Positions 17,048-25,469 of a DNA stretch of 64,000 bases are shown in pieces; position 1 is the stretch's first letter, and each line of letters opens with the position of its first letter. The DNA is from Halovenus halobia. Its GTDB lineage: Archaea; Halobacteriota; Halobacteria; Halobacteriales; Haloarculaceae. The notes under the pieces are model-generated. The model had not been told where the DNA came from and made no database searches. It saw only the letters and a list, made by a program, of their open reading frames with translations. The translations under genes and the position numbers were made by a program. The stretch is taken from NCBI RefSeq assembly GCF_051414135.1, contig NZ_JBLKOA010000001.1:1178001-1242000 (forward strand). The letters run 5' to 3'.

Positions 17048-18031
17048 ATGTGCGACGGTTCGCGCCGAAACAGAGGCCAATCACCAGTCATTGGCAACAT
17101 TCTCACCGTTGCGATTGTTGTTATCCTCGCTTCCGTAATCGGGGTTGCTGTGCTCGGGTTCTCCGAAAGCCTCAACGATAGCCCCCCAGCGGCTAGCATC
17201 GAGACAGAGATCGGCACCGGTGACATTACCCTTCTCCACAAGGCGGGGAAGTCCCTCGACCCGACAAACGTCGAAATTGTGGTCGTCGGACCGAACGCAA
17301 CGGTCCGATACCCGATGGAGAATTTCAAGGGCGACCCGACCAGTGCTTTCACTGCGGGCACTACCTTCTCGCTCCCTCACGGCGTCTCTTCGGGAAAGGT
17401 CGACGTTCGGGTCGTGCACGAGCCAACGGAGTCGATCATCAGCCGGGGGCAACGGCGAATAGTGGACGGGATAATCTCGCTGGCGGCGTTCGACGATAAG
17501 GTTCCAACGAACGATTACACCGGCGGACAGAACAACTATCCCGATGCGTCGTCGACGACAGTCACAGATGGCGGCCGGACAGTCAAACTCACCGGGAGTC
17601 AGTGGAAGTACCTCGTTTACTCTTACGACGTGACTCCGGAAACGGTGCTCACCTTCGAGTTCAAGAGCACAGCTGAAGGCGATATTCACGGCATCGGATT
17701 AGAGGACGATTACGATTCGGGTCAGGACGAGAACCGTATCGTCCGTCTCTACGGCACGCAGAACTGGGGAATAAGCGTGTCTAAGGAGACAACAGAACCG
17801 TACTACCAGCAATCAGACGGCTGGCGTCGGTACACAATCCCACTTGGGGAGTTGTACGAAACGAACAACAGACTCGGACAGGCGGACTCGCTGGTGTTTG
17901 TCATGGATTGTGACCCAAGCGACGACGTCGCTTCCGGAACTGACGACGATCGCTGTAAGAGTCAGAACGCCGACGGCGACCCGACGGCAACCTCCTTCTT
18001 CAGAAACGTCGAACTGTACGACGCCGACTGA
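17048..18031 (+). CDS. Type IV pilin with a C-terminal lectin-like domain
   Basis: A 327-residue secreted filament-type protein. The N-terminus is a class III (prepilin) signal: RRNRGQSPVIGNILTVAIV, with PibD-like cleavage expected before QSPVIG, followed by a long hydrophobic helix; this is the archaeal Pilin_N (DUF1628) pattern. After a globular part to about residue 150, residues about 170-327 resemble a carbohydrate-binding beta-sandwich: LTGSQWKYLVYSYDVTP, EIHGIGL-like DIHGIGLEDD, RLYGTQNWGI, WRRYTIPLGELY and SFFRNVELYD. Pilins of this class are usually 150-200 residues, so the extra domain is an extension. ATG 17048 gives the right signal length. Single gene. Confidence 0.8.
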   Translation: MCDGSRRNRGQSPVIGNILTVAIVVILASVIGVAVLGFSESLNDSPPAASIETEIGTGDITLLHKAGKSLDPTNVEIVVVGPNATVRYPMENFKGDPTSAFTAGTTFSLPHGVSSGKVDVRVVHEPTESIISRGQRRIVDGIISLAAFDDKVPTNDYTGGQNNYPDASSTTVTDGGRTVKLTGSQWKYLVYSYDVTPETVLTFEFKSTAEGDIHGIGLEDDYDSGQDENRIVRLYGTQNWGISVSKETTEPYYQQSDGWRRYTIPLGELYETNNRLGQADSLVFVMDCDPSDDVASGTDDDRCKSQNADGDPTATSFFRNVELYDAD

Positions 18032-18130
18032 ACGCATTGGCGTCATTCTGGCCGGTACTGAGGGAGACGTAGGACTATATTGTGCTAACTGGCAACATGG
18101 ACCAGAACCACTAAACATATATACTGGTGT

Positions 18131-18152
18131 GCCATACCATAGCATGTATGGC
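18131..18152 (+). promoter_or_regulatory. Inverted repeat over the start codon, behind a TATA box
   Basis: A perfect seven-base inverted repeat, GCCATAC (18131-18137) and GTATGGC (18146-18152), with an eight-base loop, spans the ATG at 18148-18150. A TATA-like stretch, catatatac, sits at 18115-18123. In RNA the stem would hide the start codon; in DNA it could be a repressor site next to the start of transcription. Confidence 0.45.
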
Positions 18153-18324
18153 GCAGTCTCAGGCTGACAACGACGTGTTCGACGAATTCCTCGCGCAGCG
18201 TGGCTACGAAACGAGCGATGCGGGATGGGAGGAGAACTATAATAAAAAGCAGTGCCCCGATTGTGGCGGCCTTCACGACGTCGATGCGACAACCTGTACA
18301 GTCTGTGGCTGGTCCCCGGTATAG
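18148..18324 (+). CDS. Small zinc-finger protein (HVO_0416 family)
   Basis: A 58-residue protein matching, as I recall it, the HVO_0416 family of haloarchaeal micro-proteins: an acidic helix (VFDEFLAQRGYET), a short basic NYNKKQ, then one zinc-knuckle, CPDCGGLHD and CTVCGWSPV. Such micro-proteins are abundant in haloarchaea and are often regulatory. The TATA box at 18115-18123 and short spacing suggest a leaderless or nearly leaderless transcript. A hairpin and T-run follow the stop (18332-18357). Confidence 0.85.
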   Translation: MAQSQADNDVFDEFLAQRGYETSDAGWEENYNKKQCPDCGGLHDVDATTCTVCGWSPV

Positions 18325-18331
18325 CGAGGTA

Positions 18332-18357
18332 GACAGCGCTCTGTCTCGCGGCTTTTT
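18332..18357 (+). terminator. Hairpin with T-run
   Basis: GACAG (18332-18336), loop CGCT, CTGTC (18341-18345), with further pairing on the outer side to CGC, is followed by TTTTT at 18353-18357. It lies directly after the zinc-finger gene and before the convergent gene ending at 18364, the expected place for a terminator. Confidence 0.5.
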
Positions 18358-18363
18358 GTTGGC

Positions 18364-18807
18364 TCAGTAGCTAATCGGCCCGTCTTGGTCGTCAGAGCGT
18401 GACCGGGGCATGATAATCTTCGTCCCGACGAGCTCCGAGACGACTTCTTCGACTTCGCTCGGGCAGTGGCGGCCACGGAGCGACTGTCCGTCCATCAGCA
18501 CCTCACAGCAGTCCTCACGGGAGCCCTCGACAATTTCGTCTTCGCTGTACTTGTGGGAGGCGCGCATGATGAAATAGCAGTCGGTGTCCTTGCCGGCGAA
18601 CACCCACATCCGGAAGTCGAGTGGCTCGGGGTCGCGGGCGACGACGTAGGTGTCCGGGATAGTATCCGACGCTTCTGCGTCGAACAGCCAGATGTTCAGG
18701 TCGTCGGTCTGTCGGTGGGGTTCACCTTTCGGTTCTCGTGGCGCGGGGTCGTCAGCCCCGATATCGTTGTGCCGTCTGTACGTTTCAAGATCGTCGACGC
18801 CAACCAT
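18364..18807 (-). CDS. Conserved hypothetical protein
   Basis: A 147-residue soluble protein; ATG 18807 gives MVGVDDLETYRRHNDIGADD. It contains several Cys and aromatic residues (DTDCYFIMRASH, EDCCEVLMDG, RGRHCPSEVEEVV), with an even acidic composition as in haloarchaeal cytoplasmic proteins. A longer frame upstream to 18999 is unlikely, since it would overlap the promoter of the divergent HTH gene and contains non-haloarchaeal residues. No domain recognised. Confidence 0.65.
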   Translation of the reverse strand: MVGVDDLETYRRHNDIGADDPAPREPKGEPHRQTDDLNIWLFDAEASDTIPDTYVVARDPEPLDFRMWVFAGKDTDCYFIMRASHKYSEDEIVEGSREDCCEVLMDGQSLRGRHCPSEVEEVVSELVGTKIIMPRSRSDDQDGPISY

Positions 18808-18901
18808 TATCGAACCTAGCCGCGGGCTGTGAATGAACCTTGCGTGTCGGCCGTGTTCGCTGTGATAACGCTTATAGCAATCCAGGTTGAGTATCAGGAA
18901 C

Positions 18902-19249
18902 GTGGACGACCGCAGCATCGAGGATATCTTGGACACGATCGGTGACCAACATGCCCGCCGATTGTTGGCTGCCATCAGCCGCGAGCCACAGTCGGCCAAA
19001 GACCTGGCCGAAGAGTGTGACCTCTCGTTGCCGACGGTCTATCGCCGCATCGAGATGCTCGAAGAGTACGACCTCGTGACCGACGAGACGCTGGTAGCCG
19101 ACGACGGCAACCACTACAAAATCTACGAGTCGAACTTCGAGAGCACCGTCATCACACTGGAAGACGACGAGTACAAGGTCCGAATCTACCGTGAGGAGAA
19201 CCTTCCCGACAGATTCAGCCAGCTGTGGGACGACCTCGGCGCGGAATAA
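18902..19249 (+). CDS. ArsR-like winged-helix transcriptional regulator
   Basis: A 115-residue regulator with a clear winged helix at about residues 5-70: HARRLLAAISREPQSAKDLA (helices 1-2), CDLSLPTVYRRIEML (recognition helix), then the wing. The C-terminal 45 residues (VITLEDDEYKVRIYREENL) are beta-rich. GTG 18902 is chosen: a TATA-like box cttatagc at 18871-18878 is at the right distance for a leaderless start, and an upstream TTG (18887) would add five unusual residues. A three-helix membrane protein follows 48 bases on, probably in the same transcript. Confidence 0.82.
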   Translation: MDDRSIEDILDTIGDQHARRLLAAISREPQSAKDLAEECDLSLPTVYRRIEMLEEYDLVTDETLVADDGNHYKIYESNFESTVITLEDDEYKVRIYREENLPDRFSQLWDDLGAE

Positions 19250-19297
19250 CGAAGCAGTCACATTTATCACAACTGTTGCTGTAGTACTGCTGAATCG

Positions 19298-19594
19298 ATG
19301 GTCGATGTCGTGCCTATCGTGCGGATTGTGCTGACACTGATGCGGTTTGCGGTGTTCGGGTTAACCCTCGGCATCACCCTGATCAGTTTTCAGGCCTACC
19401 AGCAGAAACAAACCGAACGACTGCAGTACGCATTTGTTGGGTTCGCGTTCATTAGCATGGGCGTTGCCATCAGCAGCGTCATTACGCAACTCGGAGCCAA
19501 CGCGAACGAACTCATCCTGCTGTTCTTCCAGATGGTCGAGACGATTCCCTTCATTATCGGCTTCAGTATGCTGTATCTCTCCCTCTATCGGTAG
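19298..19594 (+). CDS. Small three-helix membrane protein (DUF7521-like)
   Basis: A 98-residue protein with three membrane helices: about 7-28, 45-65 (YAFVGFAFISMGVAISSVIT) and 72-95 (LILLFFQMVETIPFIIGFSM). A basic patch (YQQKQTER) follows helix 1. The pairing of a winged-helix regulator with a tiny three-helix membrane protein is common in haloarchaeal genomes as I recall, and suggests that the membrane protein modulates the regulator. I infer co-transcription from spacing. Function unproven. Confidence 0.75.
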   Translation: MVDVVPIVRIVLTLMRFAVFGLTLGITLISFQAYQQKQTERLQYAFVGFAFISMGVAISSVITQLGANANELILLFFQMVETIPFIIGFSMLYLSLYR

Positions 19595-19644
19595 CGAGAA
19601 TAGAGTCGCGTTGTTTATCACCCCTGGGCGTCACCTAGTGTCTA

Positions 19645-21489
19645 ATGACTAACGATACGGAAGTCGTCCGCCTGTTCGGCGGGCCTGGGAGCGGGAAAAC
19701 GACCGCGTTACTTGACCGGGTCGAAGAACTAATCGAGTCTAACGACGACCTCGAAGTTCGTGATATTCTCGTCGTTTCATACACTCGTGCGGCCGCCGCA
19801 GAGATCCGCGAACGCCTCGCGGAACGCCTCGACACGACTCCCCGGGCACTCCGGGGCAACGTCAGCACGATGCACGCCAAGGCCTACGACCTGCTCAATC
19901 TCTCTCGTAGCGACGTCGTCGGCGAATCTGACAAAGAAGAGTTCTGTGACGACTACGGCATCGACTTCGAGGACGAGTACGAAGGCTCACGCCGACGCTC
20001 TGCTCGCTCGACGACCCTCGGAAACAAGATTATTGCCACCAGCCAGTGGCTCCAGCGGACCTCCCGTGACGTTGGTGACTGGTACGACGTGCCGTTCCAG
20101 TGGAACGAAGAGGAGGTTCGTCTCCCGCCGGAAATCGACGACAACGCCCAGACTGGCAACAAGTACACCCCGACCTGGCCCAGCGACGACGACCGTATCG
20201 ACATCCCTGAGGCGATTCGTGCCTGGCGCAACTGGAAAGGCTCGCACGACATCGTTGGCTTCGCAGATATGCTCGAACGCGTCCACCAGCGCTCGCTACT
20301 GCCCAGCGTCGACTATCTCGTCATCGACGAATTTCAGGATATCACTACGCTGCAATACGAGGTCTACTCTGAGTGGCGCTCACACATGAAGCGTGTGCTG
20401 ATTGCCGGCGACGACGACCAGGTTGTCTACGCGTGGCAGGGCGCTGACCCTGACCTGCTGCTGGAAGAAGATGTCGACGACGATGTGGTGCTTCCGAACT
20501 CCTATCGCCTGCCCTCGCGGATTCTCAACGCTGTCAATCAGGAGGTCAGACATATCGAGAAACGCCAGGAGAAAGACCTCGAACCCCGCAAAGAGGGCGG
20601 GACAGTCGAAGCCATTCGCAACCGATCGATGCTCGACCTCTCGCGAGAGGTCCAGCGCACTGTCGAGGAGACAGACGAGACGGTGATGGTGCTGTTCCGT
20701 GCTCGCTACCAGATGTTCCAGTTTATCGACGAGTTCATCGACGAAGGTATTCCGTTCAGTTGCCTGACCGACCAGCGGATGTGGACCGACCGCCTGACAC
20801 AGTACGTCGGCGGTATCGAGCACATGGCCGAGGACGAAGCACTGACCGGACTGGAGGCTCGCCGTCTTGCTGATATGCTGGCCGACTCCGCATTTGGCAC
20901 CGGTGAGCGTGACGACTTCTTCGACGAACTCGACACGATGGAGGAAGAGGCCGACGTTGACGACCTCACCGACCTCGATGTCGACCCCGACGTTGTCCGT
21001 GACCACGCCCCGTTCGCACCAGACCCGCCGGCCGCCGCAGATATGCTCCGCAAAGTCACGAGCTTCCAGGAACGAAGTGTCGACGCCTACTTCAACGGCA
21101 AGTATCAGGGGATGCAACAGGACCGCGTTCGACTCGGCACCATCCACTCTGCGAAAGGTCGTGAGGCTGACCACGTCTTCGTCGCCACCGACCTCACCGA
21201 GAAGGTGGTCGAACAGATGGCCGCCACAATCGAACAGTCTGGCGTGGAGGTCCCTGGTGACCAGGAGTTCACCAAACACACCAGTCCGGTGCCAATGCTG
21301 ACCGACAACGAGCGACGTGTGTTCTACGTCGGAATGTCCCGGGCGCGAGAGCGACTCGTTATCCTCGAAAATCTGGTCGACGGCGCACCGACACTCCCCG
21401 TGGATGTGCTCTTGCACAACGAACTGAACGAGCAGAGCATCGAAGAACTCATCGAGGACGTACAGGACGCGCCAGCGCCGACACAGTAG
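19645..21489 (+). CDS. UvrD/Rep-type superfamily 1 DNA helicase
   Basis: A 614-residue SF1A helicase. Motifs in order: Walker A FGGPGSGKTTALLDRVE (about 9-25), Ia (SYTRAAAAEIRERL), a STMHAKAYDLL strand, Walker B DYLVIDEFQDITTL, motif III AGDDDQVVYAWQGADP, motif V TIHSAKGREADHVF and motif VI RVFYVGMSRARERLVIL. It should translocate 3' to 5' in DNA repair or fork restart. Length is a little short for UvrD because the 2B region is small and acidic. ATG 19645. Single gene followed by ribE after 37 bases. Confidence 0.9.
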   Translation: MTNDTEVVRLFGGPGSGKTTALLDRVEELIESNDDLEVRDILVVSYTRAAAAEIRERLAERLDTTPRALRGNVSTMHAKAYDLLNLSRSDVVGESDKEEFCDDYGIDFEDEYEGSRRRSARSTTLGNKIIATSQWLQRTSRDVGDWYDVPFQWNEEEVRLPPEIDDNAQTGNKYTPTWPSDDDRIDIPEAIRAWRNWKGSHDIVGFADMLERVHQRSLLPSVDYLVIDEFQDITTLQYEVYSEWRSHMKRVLIAGDDDQVVYAWQGADPDLLLEEDVDDDVVLPNSYRLPSRILNAVNQEVRHIEKRQEKDLEPRKEGGTVEAIRNRSMLDLSREVQRTVEETDETVMVLFRARYQMFQFIDEFIDEGIPFSCLTDQRMWTDRLTQYVGGIEHMAEDEALTGLEARRLADMLADSAFGTGERDDFFDELDTMEEEADVDDLTDLDVDPDVVRDHAPFAPDPPAAADMLRKVTSFQERSVDAYFNGKYQGMQQDRVRLGTIHSAKGREADHVFVATDLTEKVVEQMAATIEQSGVEVPGDQEFTKHTSPVPMLTDNERRVFYVGMSRARERLVILENLVDGAPTLPVDVLLHNELNEQSIEELIEDVQDAPAPTQ

Positions 21490-21526
21490 TCGATAGCTTT
21501 TCGCCACCTCGCGCCAATTTTCTTGT

Positions 21527-22117
21527 ATGTTTACTGGAATTGTCGAGGAGACCGCCGAGGTCACCGATATCACAGAGACCGCCGAGGGGAAACGACTCAC
21601 TCTCTCGACCACGTTTGACGGATTGAGCGTCGGCCAGAGTATCAGCGTCAGCGGCGCGTGTCTCACCGTCGAAGAGTTCGACGAGGACTCCTTCGAGGTG
21701 TTCACCGCGACGGAAACGCTCGAAAAGACGTATCTTGGCGAACTCGCAGTTGGTGATGTAGTGAACCTCGAACGCGCGCTGCCGGCAGACGGCCGCTTTG
21801 ACGGTCATTTCGTGCAGGGCCACGTCGACGCGACAGCCACCGTCACCGATATCGAGCGACTGGGAGACGACTGGGAGTTCACTTTCGAGTTGCCTGCTGA
21901 CCTCGCACCATATGTCGTCGACAAAGGCTCGATTACCGTCGACGGAATTAGTCTTACCGTCGCCGCGCAGGACGGCGAGGAGTTCGCCGTTGCCATTATC
22001 CCTGAGACGTACAATATCACGACGCTGTCGGAGAAGTCAGTCGGCGACCCAGTGCATCTCGAAGTCGACGTGATTGCGAAATACGTCGAGAGTCTCACCG
22101 AAGGCTACAGGCAGTAA
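21527..22117 (+). CDS. ribE: Riboflavin synthase (bacterial-type, RibE)
   Basis: A 196-residue riboflavin synthase of the alpha-chain type, with two tandem lumazine-binding barrels: residue 1 MFTGIVEETAEV and residue about 97 FDGHFVQGHVDATATV. It dismutates two 6,7-dimethyl-8-ribityllumazine molecules to riboflavin. Many archaea have an unrelated archaeal riboflavin synthase (RibC), while haloarchaea carry this bacterial type. The partner lumazine synthase is at 63574-63990. GxCLTV (SVSGACLTV) of the first barrel is intact. Confidence 0.92.
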   Translation: MFTGIVEETAEVTDITETAEGKRLTLSTTFDGLSVGQSISVSGACLTVEEFDEDSFEVFTATETLEKTYLGELAVGDVVNLERALPADGRFDGHFVQGHVDATATVTDIERLGDDWEFTFELPADLAPYVVDKGSITVDGISLTVAAQDGEEFAVAIIPETYNITTLSEKSVGDPVHLEVDVIAKYVESLTEGYRQ

Positions 22118-22176
22118 CTCGAAGTTCGTCTCGAAAATTCGCCACTGGTATATCGCAGTGGTACATACCCTCGTGT

Positions 22177-22842
22177 ATGGATCTCACACTGGATACCTAC
22201 CTAGTCACACAGGAAGACCTCTCGGCCGGTCGGAGTACCGCCGAGATTGTCGACGCCGCACTTGCCGGCGGCGTTGATGTCGTACAGGTTCGAGAGAAAC
22301 ACCGGAGCGCACGCACACAATTGGAGATTGCCAAGCGACTCCGGGAACCGACAGCCGAGGCCGGTGTCCCGCTCATTATCAACGACCGCGTCGATATCGC
22401 ACGTGCTGCCGACGCTGACGGCGTTCACCTCGGTGACGAGGACCTGCCGGTCGCTGTTGCCCGAGAACAACTCGGCGAGGACGCACTCATCGGTCGCTCA
22501 GTTTCGACCGTCGAAGGTGCCCGCGCTGCCGAGGACGCTGGTGCCGACTACCTCGGCGTCGGTGCACTCTACCACACTGGCTCGAAAGATGTCGACGACG
22601 ACGAGAACAACATCGGACTTGATATCGTCGAAGCAATCGCCGACGCCGTAGATATTCCCTTCGTGGGTATCGGCGGCGTGACGCCAGAGCGAGCGCCCAA
22701 CGTCGCCGAAGCAGGCGCTGACGGCGTTGCGGTTATCACCGCACTTACAGAGGCCGAGGACCCGGAACAGGCGACCCGAAAGCTGGGTGAAGCGGTCCAG
22801 TCTGGCAAAGACCGACGAAACAAACTGGAGGGTGAAGCATGA
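22177..22842 (+). CDS. thiE: Thiamine phosphate synthase
   Basis: A 221-residue TIM-barrel enzyme that joins HMP-diphosphate and thiazole phosphate to give thiamine phosphate. Motifs: VVQVREKHRSARTQ (about 33-46), INDRVDIARAADADGVHLG (about 68-86), IGRSVSTVEGARAAE, and the phosphate-binding IGGVTPERAPNVAEAGADG. Length is normal. It overlaps thiM by four bases (ATGA), giving a thiE-thiM operon. A TATA-like ggtatatcg is at about 22147. Confidence 0.93.
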   Translation: MDLTLDTYLVTQEDLSAGRSTAEIVDAALAGGVDVVQVREKHRSARTQLEIAKRLREPTAEAGVPLIINDRVDIARAADADGVHLGDEDLPVAVAREQLGEDALIGRSVSTVEGARAAEDAGADYLGVGALYHTGSKDVDDDENNIGLDIVEAIADAVDIPFVGIGGVTPERAPNVAEAGADGVAVITALTEAEDPEQATRKLGEAVQSGKDRRNKLEGEA

Positions 22843-23663
22843 CACTTGACCTCTCGGACGACCTCGCAACTGTCGCAGACGAATCGCCGCTTGTCAACGC
22901 CGTGACGAACAACGTCACCGTCAACGATGTTGCCCAGATTATCCTCCACTGGGGCGGGCTGCCAGTGATGTCCGACGACGAACGCGAAGTTGGAGATATG
23001 GTCGCTGCGGCACAGGCCTGCCTGCTTAACATGGGGACAGTTAGCGAGGAAGGCGAGGCGACAATGATGACTGCAGGCGAGTCAGCCAACGAGGCCGGTG
23101 TTCCGGTTGTCGTCGACCCTGTCGGCGTCGGGTCGACACCCACCCGTGACCGCGTGGCAGAGCGGCTGGCTTCGGAACTCGACGTTGCTGTCCTGAAGGG
23201 CAACTACGGCGAGATTTCCGCGCTAGCTGGCGACGACGCAGAAATCCGTGGCGTCGAGTCTGTCGGCGAGTACAGCGATATCACGGCCACTGCAGTCGCC
23301 TGTGCACAGGAATACGACACAGTCGTCGTTGCGTCCGGCGAGACGGATATTGTCGCTACGAGTGAGCAGGCCTACGAAATTACGGCTGGCCATCCACAGA
23401 TGGGGACTGTCGTTGGTACTGGCTGTATGCTCGGTGCGACCGTCGCAACCTTTGCTGGCGCCATCGATGACACCGAACAGGCAGCGCTGGCTGGCACCGT
23501 GGCGTACGGACTGGCAGGCGAAGCTGCCGCAGCAGGAGAGTTCGGTGAGGTCCACGGACCGGGGAGCTACAACGTTGCGTTCAAAGACAGCGTGGCCGGC
23601 CTCAGCGAGACCGACCACGACGACGCCACCGAGCGCGTCGCACAGGTCCTGCAAGCCGAGTGA
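22839..23663 (+). CDS. thiM: Hydroxyethylthiazole kinase
   Basis: A 274-residue ribokinase-superfamily enzyme that salvages 4-methyl-5-hydroxyethylthiazole by phosphorylation. VNAVTNNVTVNDVAQIIL (19-36) and the anion-hole/catalytic segment GTVVGTGCMLGATVATF (about 188-204, with the conserved GTGCxLgA and its Cys) are present. VVDPVGVGSTPTRD is the Mg/ATP region. It is translationally coupled to thiE, so both supply thiamine phosphate from salvaged thiazole. Confidence 0.93.
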   Translation: MTLDLSDDLATVADESPLVNAVTNNVTVNDVAQIILHWGGLPVMSDDEREVGDMVAAAQACLLNMGTVSEEGEATMMTAGESANEAGVPVVVDPVGVGSTPTRDRVAERLASELDVAVLKGNYGEISALAGDDAEIRGVESVGEYSDITATAVACAQEYDTVVVASGETDIVATSEQAYEITAGHPQMGTVVGTGCMLGATVATFAGAIDDTEQAALAGTVAYGLAGEAAAAGEFGEVHGPGSYNVAFKDSVAGLSETDHDDATERVAQVLQAE

Positions 23664-23708
23664 ATCGGCAGGTAGAAGTCCCATTAGCCAGTTGTATTAA
23701 TAGAAAAT

Positions 23709-24437
23709 ATGACCGTACTCATTACTGGCGCAAGTCGCGGTATCGGGCGGGCAACAGCCGAGACACTCGCTTCTGACCACGACGTTGCGGTCGGGTACAA
23801 CGAGAGCGAGGCTGCCGCGAACGAGGTTGTCGATGCAATCGAAGCGCAGGGCGGGACAGCAGTTGCCGTCCAGGCCGACGTGAGCGACTCCGAGGAAGCA
23901 ACCCAACTGGTCGAAACGACCGCCGACAAACTCGGGGGACTCGACGCGGTTGTCAACAACGCTGGCATCGCCGACCCCGCACGACTCACTGACCTCGACG
24001 ACGAGCAGTGGCACCGTGTGCTCGACACAAACCTCTCGAGTGCGTTCTACGTCACTCGGGCCGCGATGGAGTATCTCCAGCCAGATGGCGACGTTGTGTT
24101 TGTCTCTTCCATCGGCGGCACCGCGGGCACTGTCGACGCGAGTTACGCGGCGAGCAAAGCCGGCCTTCACGGGTTGACAAGAGCACTCGCTCGTGAGTAC
24201 GGCGAGGACGGCGTGCAGGTGAACGCTGTTGCTCCCGGTCCCGCCGAGACAGATATGAACGACGACATCCTCGAATATCTGGAGGCTGTCGAGTTCCGCG
24301 GCCACGAGAATATCGATACGCACCTCCCCGAATACGCCTGCTCGCCCGAAACGGTTGCTCATACGATCGAGTATCTGCTCGACAACGACTACGTGCAGGG
24401 CGAAATTCTCCGGGTCAACGGCGGGATGCAACTGTAA
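23709..24437 (+). CDS. Short-chain dehydrogenase/reductase (FabG-like)
   Basis: A 242-residue classical SDR. NADP-binding TGASRGIGRATA (6-17), NNAGIADPA (79-87), catalytic Ser (FVSSIGGTAG), Tyr and Lys in YAASKAG (about 144-150), and NAVAPGPAETDM are all present. It is annotated in haloarchaea as 3-oxoacyl-ACP reductase, but haloarchaea lack a full fatty-acid synthase, so the substrate is likely another ketone. It follows thiM after 45 bases and could be in the thi transcript or separate; a TATA-like ttgtattaatag lies at 23693-23704, favouring its own promoter. Confidence 0.85.
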   Translation: MTVLITGASRGIGRATAETLASDHDVAVGYNESEAAANEVVDAIEAQGGTAVAVQADVSDSEEATQLVETTADKLGGLDAVVNNAGIADPARLTDLDDEQWHRVLDTNLSSAFYVTRAAMEYLQPDGDVVFVSSIGGTAGTVDASYAASKAGLHGLTRALAREYGEDGVQVNAVAPGPAETDMNDDILEYLEAVEFRGHENIDTHLPEYACSPETVAHTIEYLLDNDYVQGEILRVNGGMQL

Positions 24438-24438
24438 C

Positions 24439-25374
24439 TCAGCGGGTTCCGAACGTTCCCGCGAGATCGTTTCCTACGTCGGCGATAGCTTCTTCTGTCC
24501 GTTCAACGTCGCGAAAAGTCAGAAAGCCGTGGACCATATCCTCGTAGTTCTTGTACCGAGTCTCGACGCCGTCGCCGACGAGTCCCTCGGCGTAGGCCTT
24601 GCCGCCGTCTCGAAGCGGGTCGAAGCCAGCGGTCAGGACAGTTGCCGGCGGGAGTCCCGAGAGGTCACAGGCTTCGATTGGGTCGGCGTAGGGATTGCGC
24701 TGGTGGACCTCACTGTCGAAATAGCAGTTCCGGAACCACGCCATATCGGCGTCAGAGAGCACGAGGCCGGTGTGGTCCTGCACGGAGGCGTGGTCCGGTT
24801 CGACGCCGACGCTCGGGTACAGTAGCAGTTGATAGTCGAGTTCGGGACCACCGCGCTCGGCAGCCATCAGTGCAGCGACGGCGGCGAGGTTGCCGCCGGC
24901 AGAATCACCCGCGACTGCAACCCGACCGTCACCGTCGACTGCGTCGGGGTTGTCGGCCGCCCACTCGACAGCAGCGAACGCGTCTTCGACGGCTGCCGGG
25001 AAGGGATGTTCGGGCGCGAGTCGGTACTCGACCGAGAGGAAGGCACAGCCACTCTCCTCGACGAGGCGGCGACAGAGTCGTTCGTGGGTTGCGATACTTC
25101 CGAGGACGTAACCGCCGCCGTGGAAGAAGACAACAGTCGGGAACGGGCCAGACTCCTCGGGCAAGTAGAGGCGAGCGTCTAACTCACCATCCGGGCCGGG
25201 AATTGCCAGGTCTCGTGTTCCTCCAATCGTCGGGAGGTTCCGGTTCTGTATCGGCATCGCAACACGGCTGAGTCCACGGAGTAGCTTGACGCCCCAGCGA
25301 CTGTGGGGCAGCGGAATCCGTTGCTGGGCCGCCATCGCCGACGCTGCCTGCGGGTCGATTTCGTCTGCCTCCAT
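24439..25374 (-). CDS. Alpha/beta hydrolase, hormone-sensitive lipase family
   Basis: A 311-residue esterase. The oxyanion-hole motif HGGGYVLGS (about 83-91), nucleophile GDSAGGN (about 152-158), acid GFDPLRDGG and His in MVHGFLTF place it in the HSL (GDSAG) family of short-chain carboxylesterases. No signal peptide is seen, so it is cytoplasmic. It is convergent with the SDR (one base apart) and divergent from thiC. Confidence 0.9.
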   Translation of the reverse strand: MEADEIDPQAASAMAAQQRIPLPHSRWGVKLLRGLSRVAMPIQNRNLPTIGGTRDLAIPGPDGELDARLYLPEESGPFPTVVFFHGGGYVLGSIATHERLCRRLVEESGCAFLSVEYRLAPEHPFPAAVEDAFAAVEWAADNPDAVDGDGRVAVAGDSAGGNLAAVAALMAAERGGPELDYQLLLYPSVGVEPDHASVQDHTGLVLSDADMAWFRNCYFDSEVHQRNPYADPIEACDLSGLPPATVLTAGFDPLRDGGKAYAEGLVGDGVETRYKNYEDMVHGFLTFRDVERTEEAIADVGNDLAGTFGTR

Positions 25375-25437
25375 AGCTCCGGCTTTGTGGGCCTGAAATA
25401 AACACCTCTCCTTTCTGGAGCCACCCCGGCCCCCAAG

Positions 25438-25446
25438 AGTATATTA
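25438..25446 (+). promoter_or_regulatory. Probable TATA box of thiC
   Basis: AGTATATTA lies about 24-32 bases upstream of the thiC ATG at 25470, which fits a leaderless transcript. A second AGTATA follows at 25452. I see no room or pairing for a THI-box riboswitch here; a protein regulator is more likely. Confidence 0.5.
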
Positions 25447-25469
25447 CTGAGTAGTATAACTAACTAATT

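Noticed and set aside
20380..21705. Long minus-strand frame opposite the helicase
   Set aside because: Antisense shadow of helicase motifs V and VI; no own start context or domain.
25375..25469. TPP riboswitch before thiC
   Set aside because: The gap is only 95 bases, a TATA box is close to the ATG, and no CUGAGA or ACCUGA-type THI-box segments are visible.
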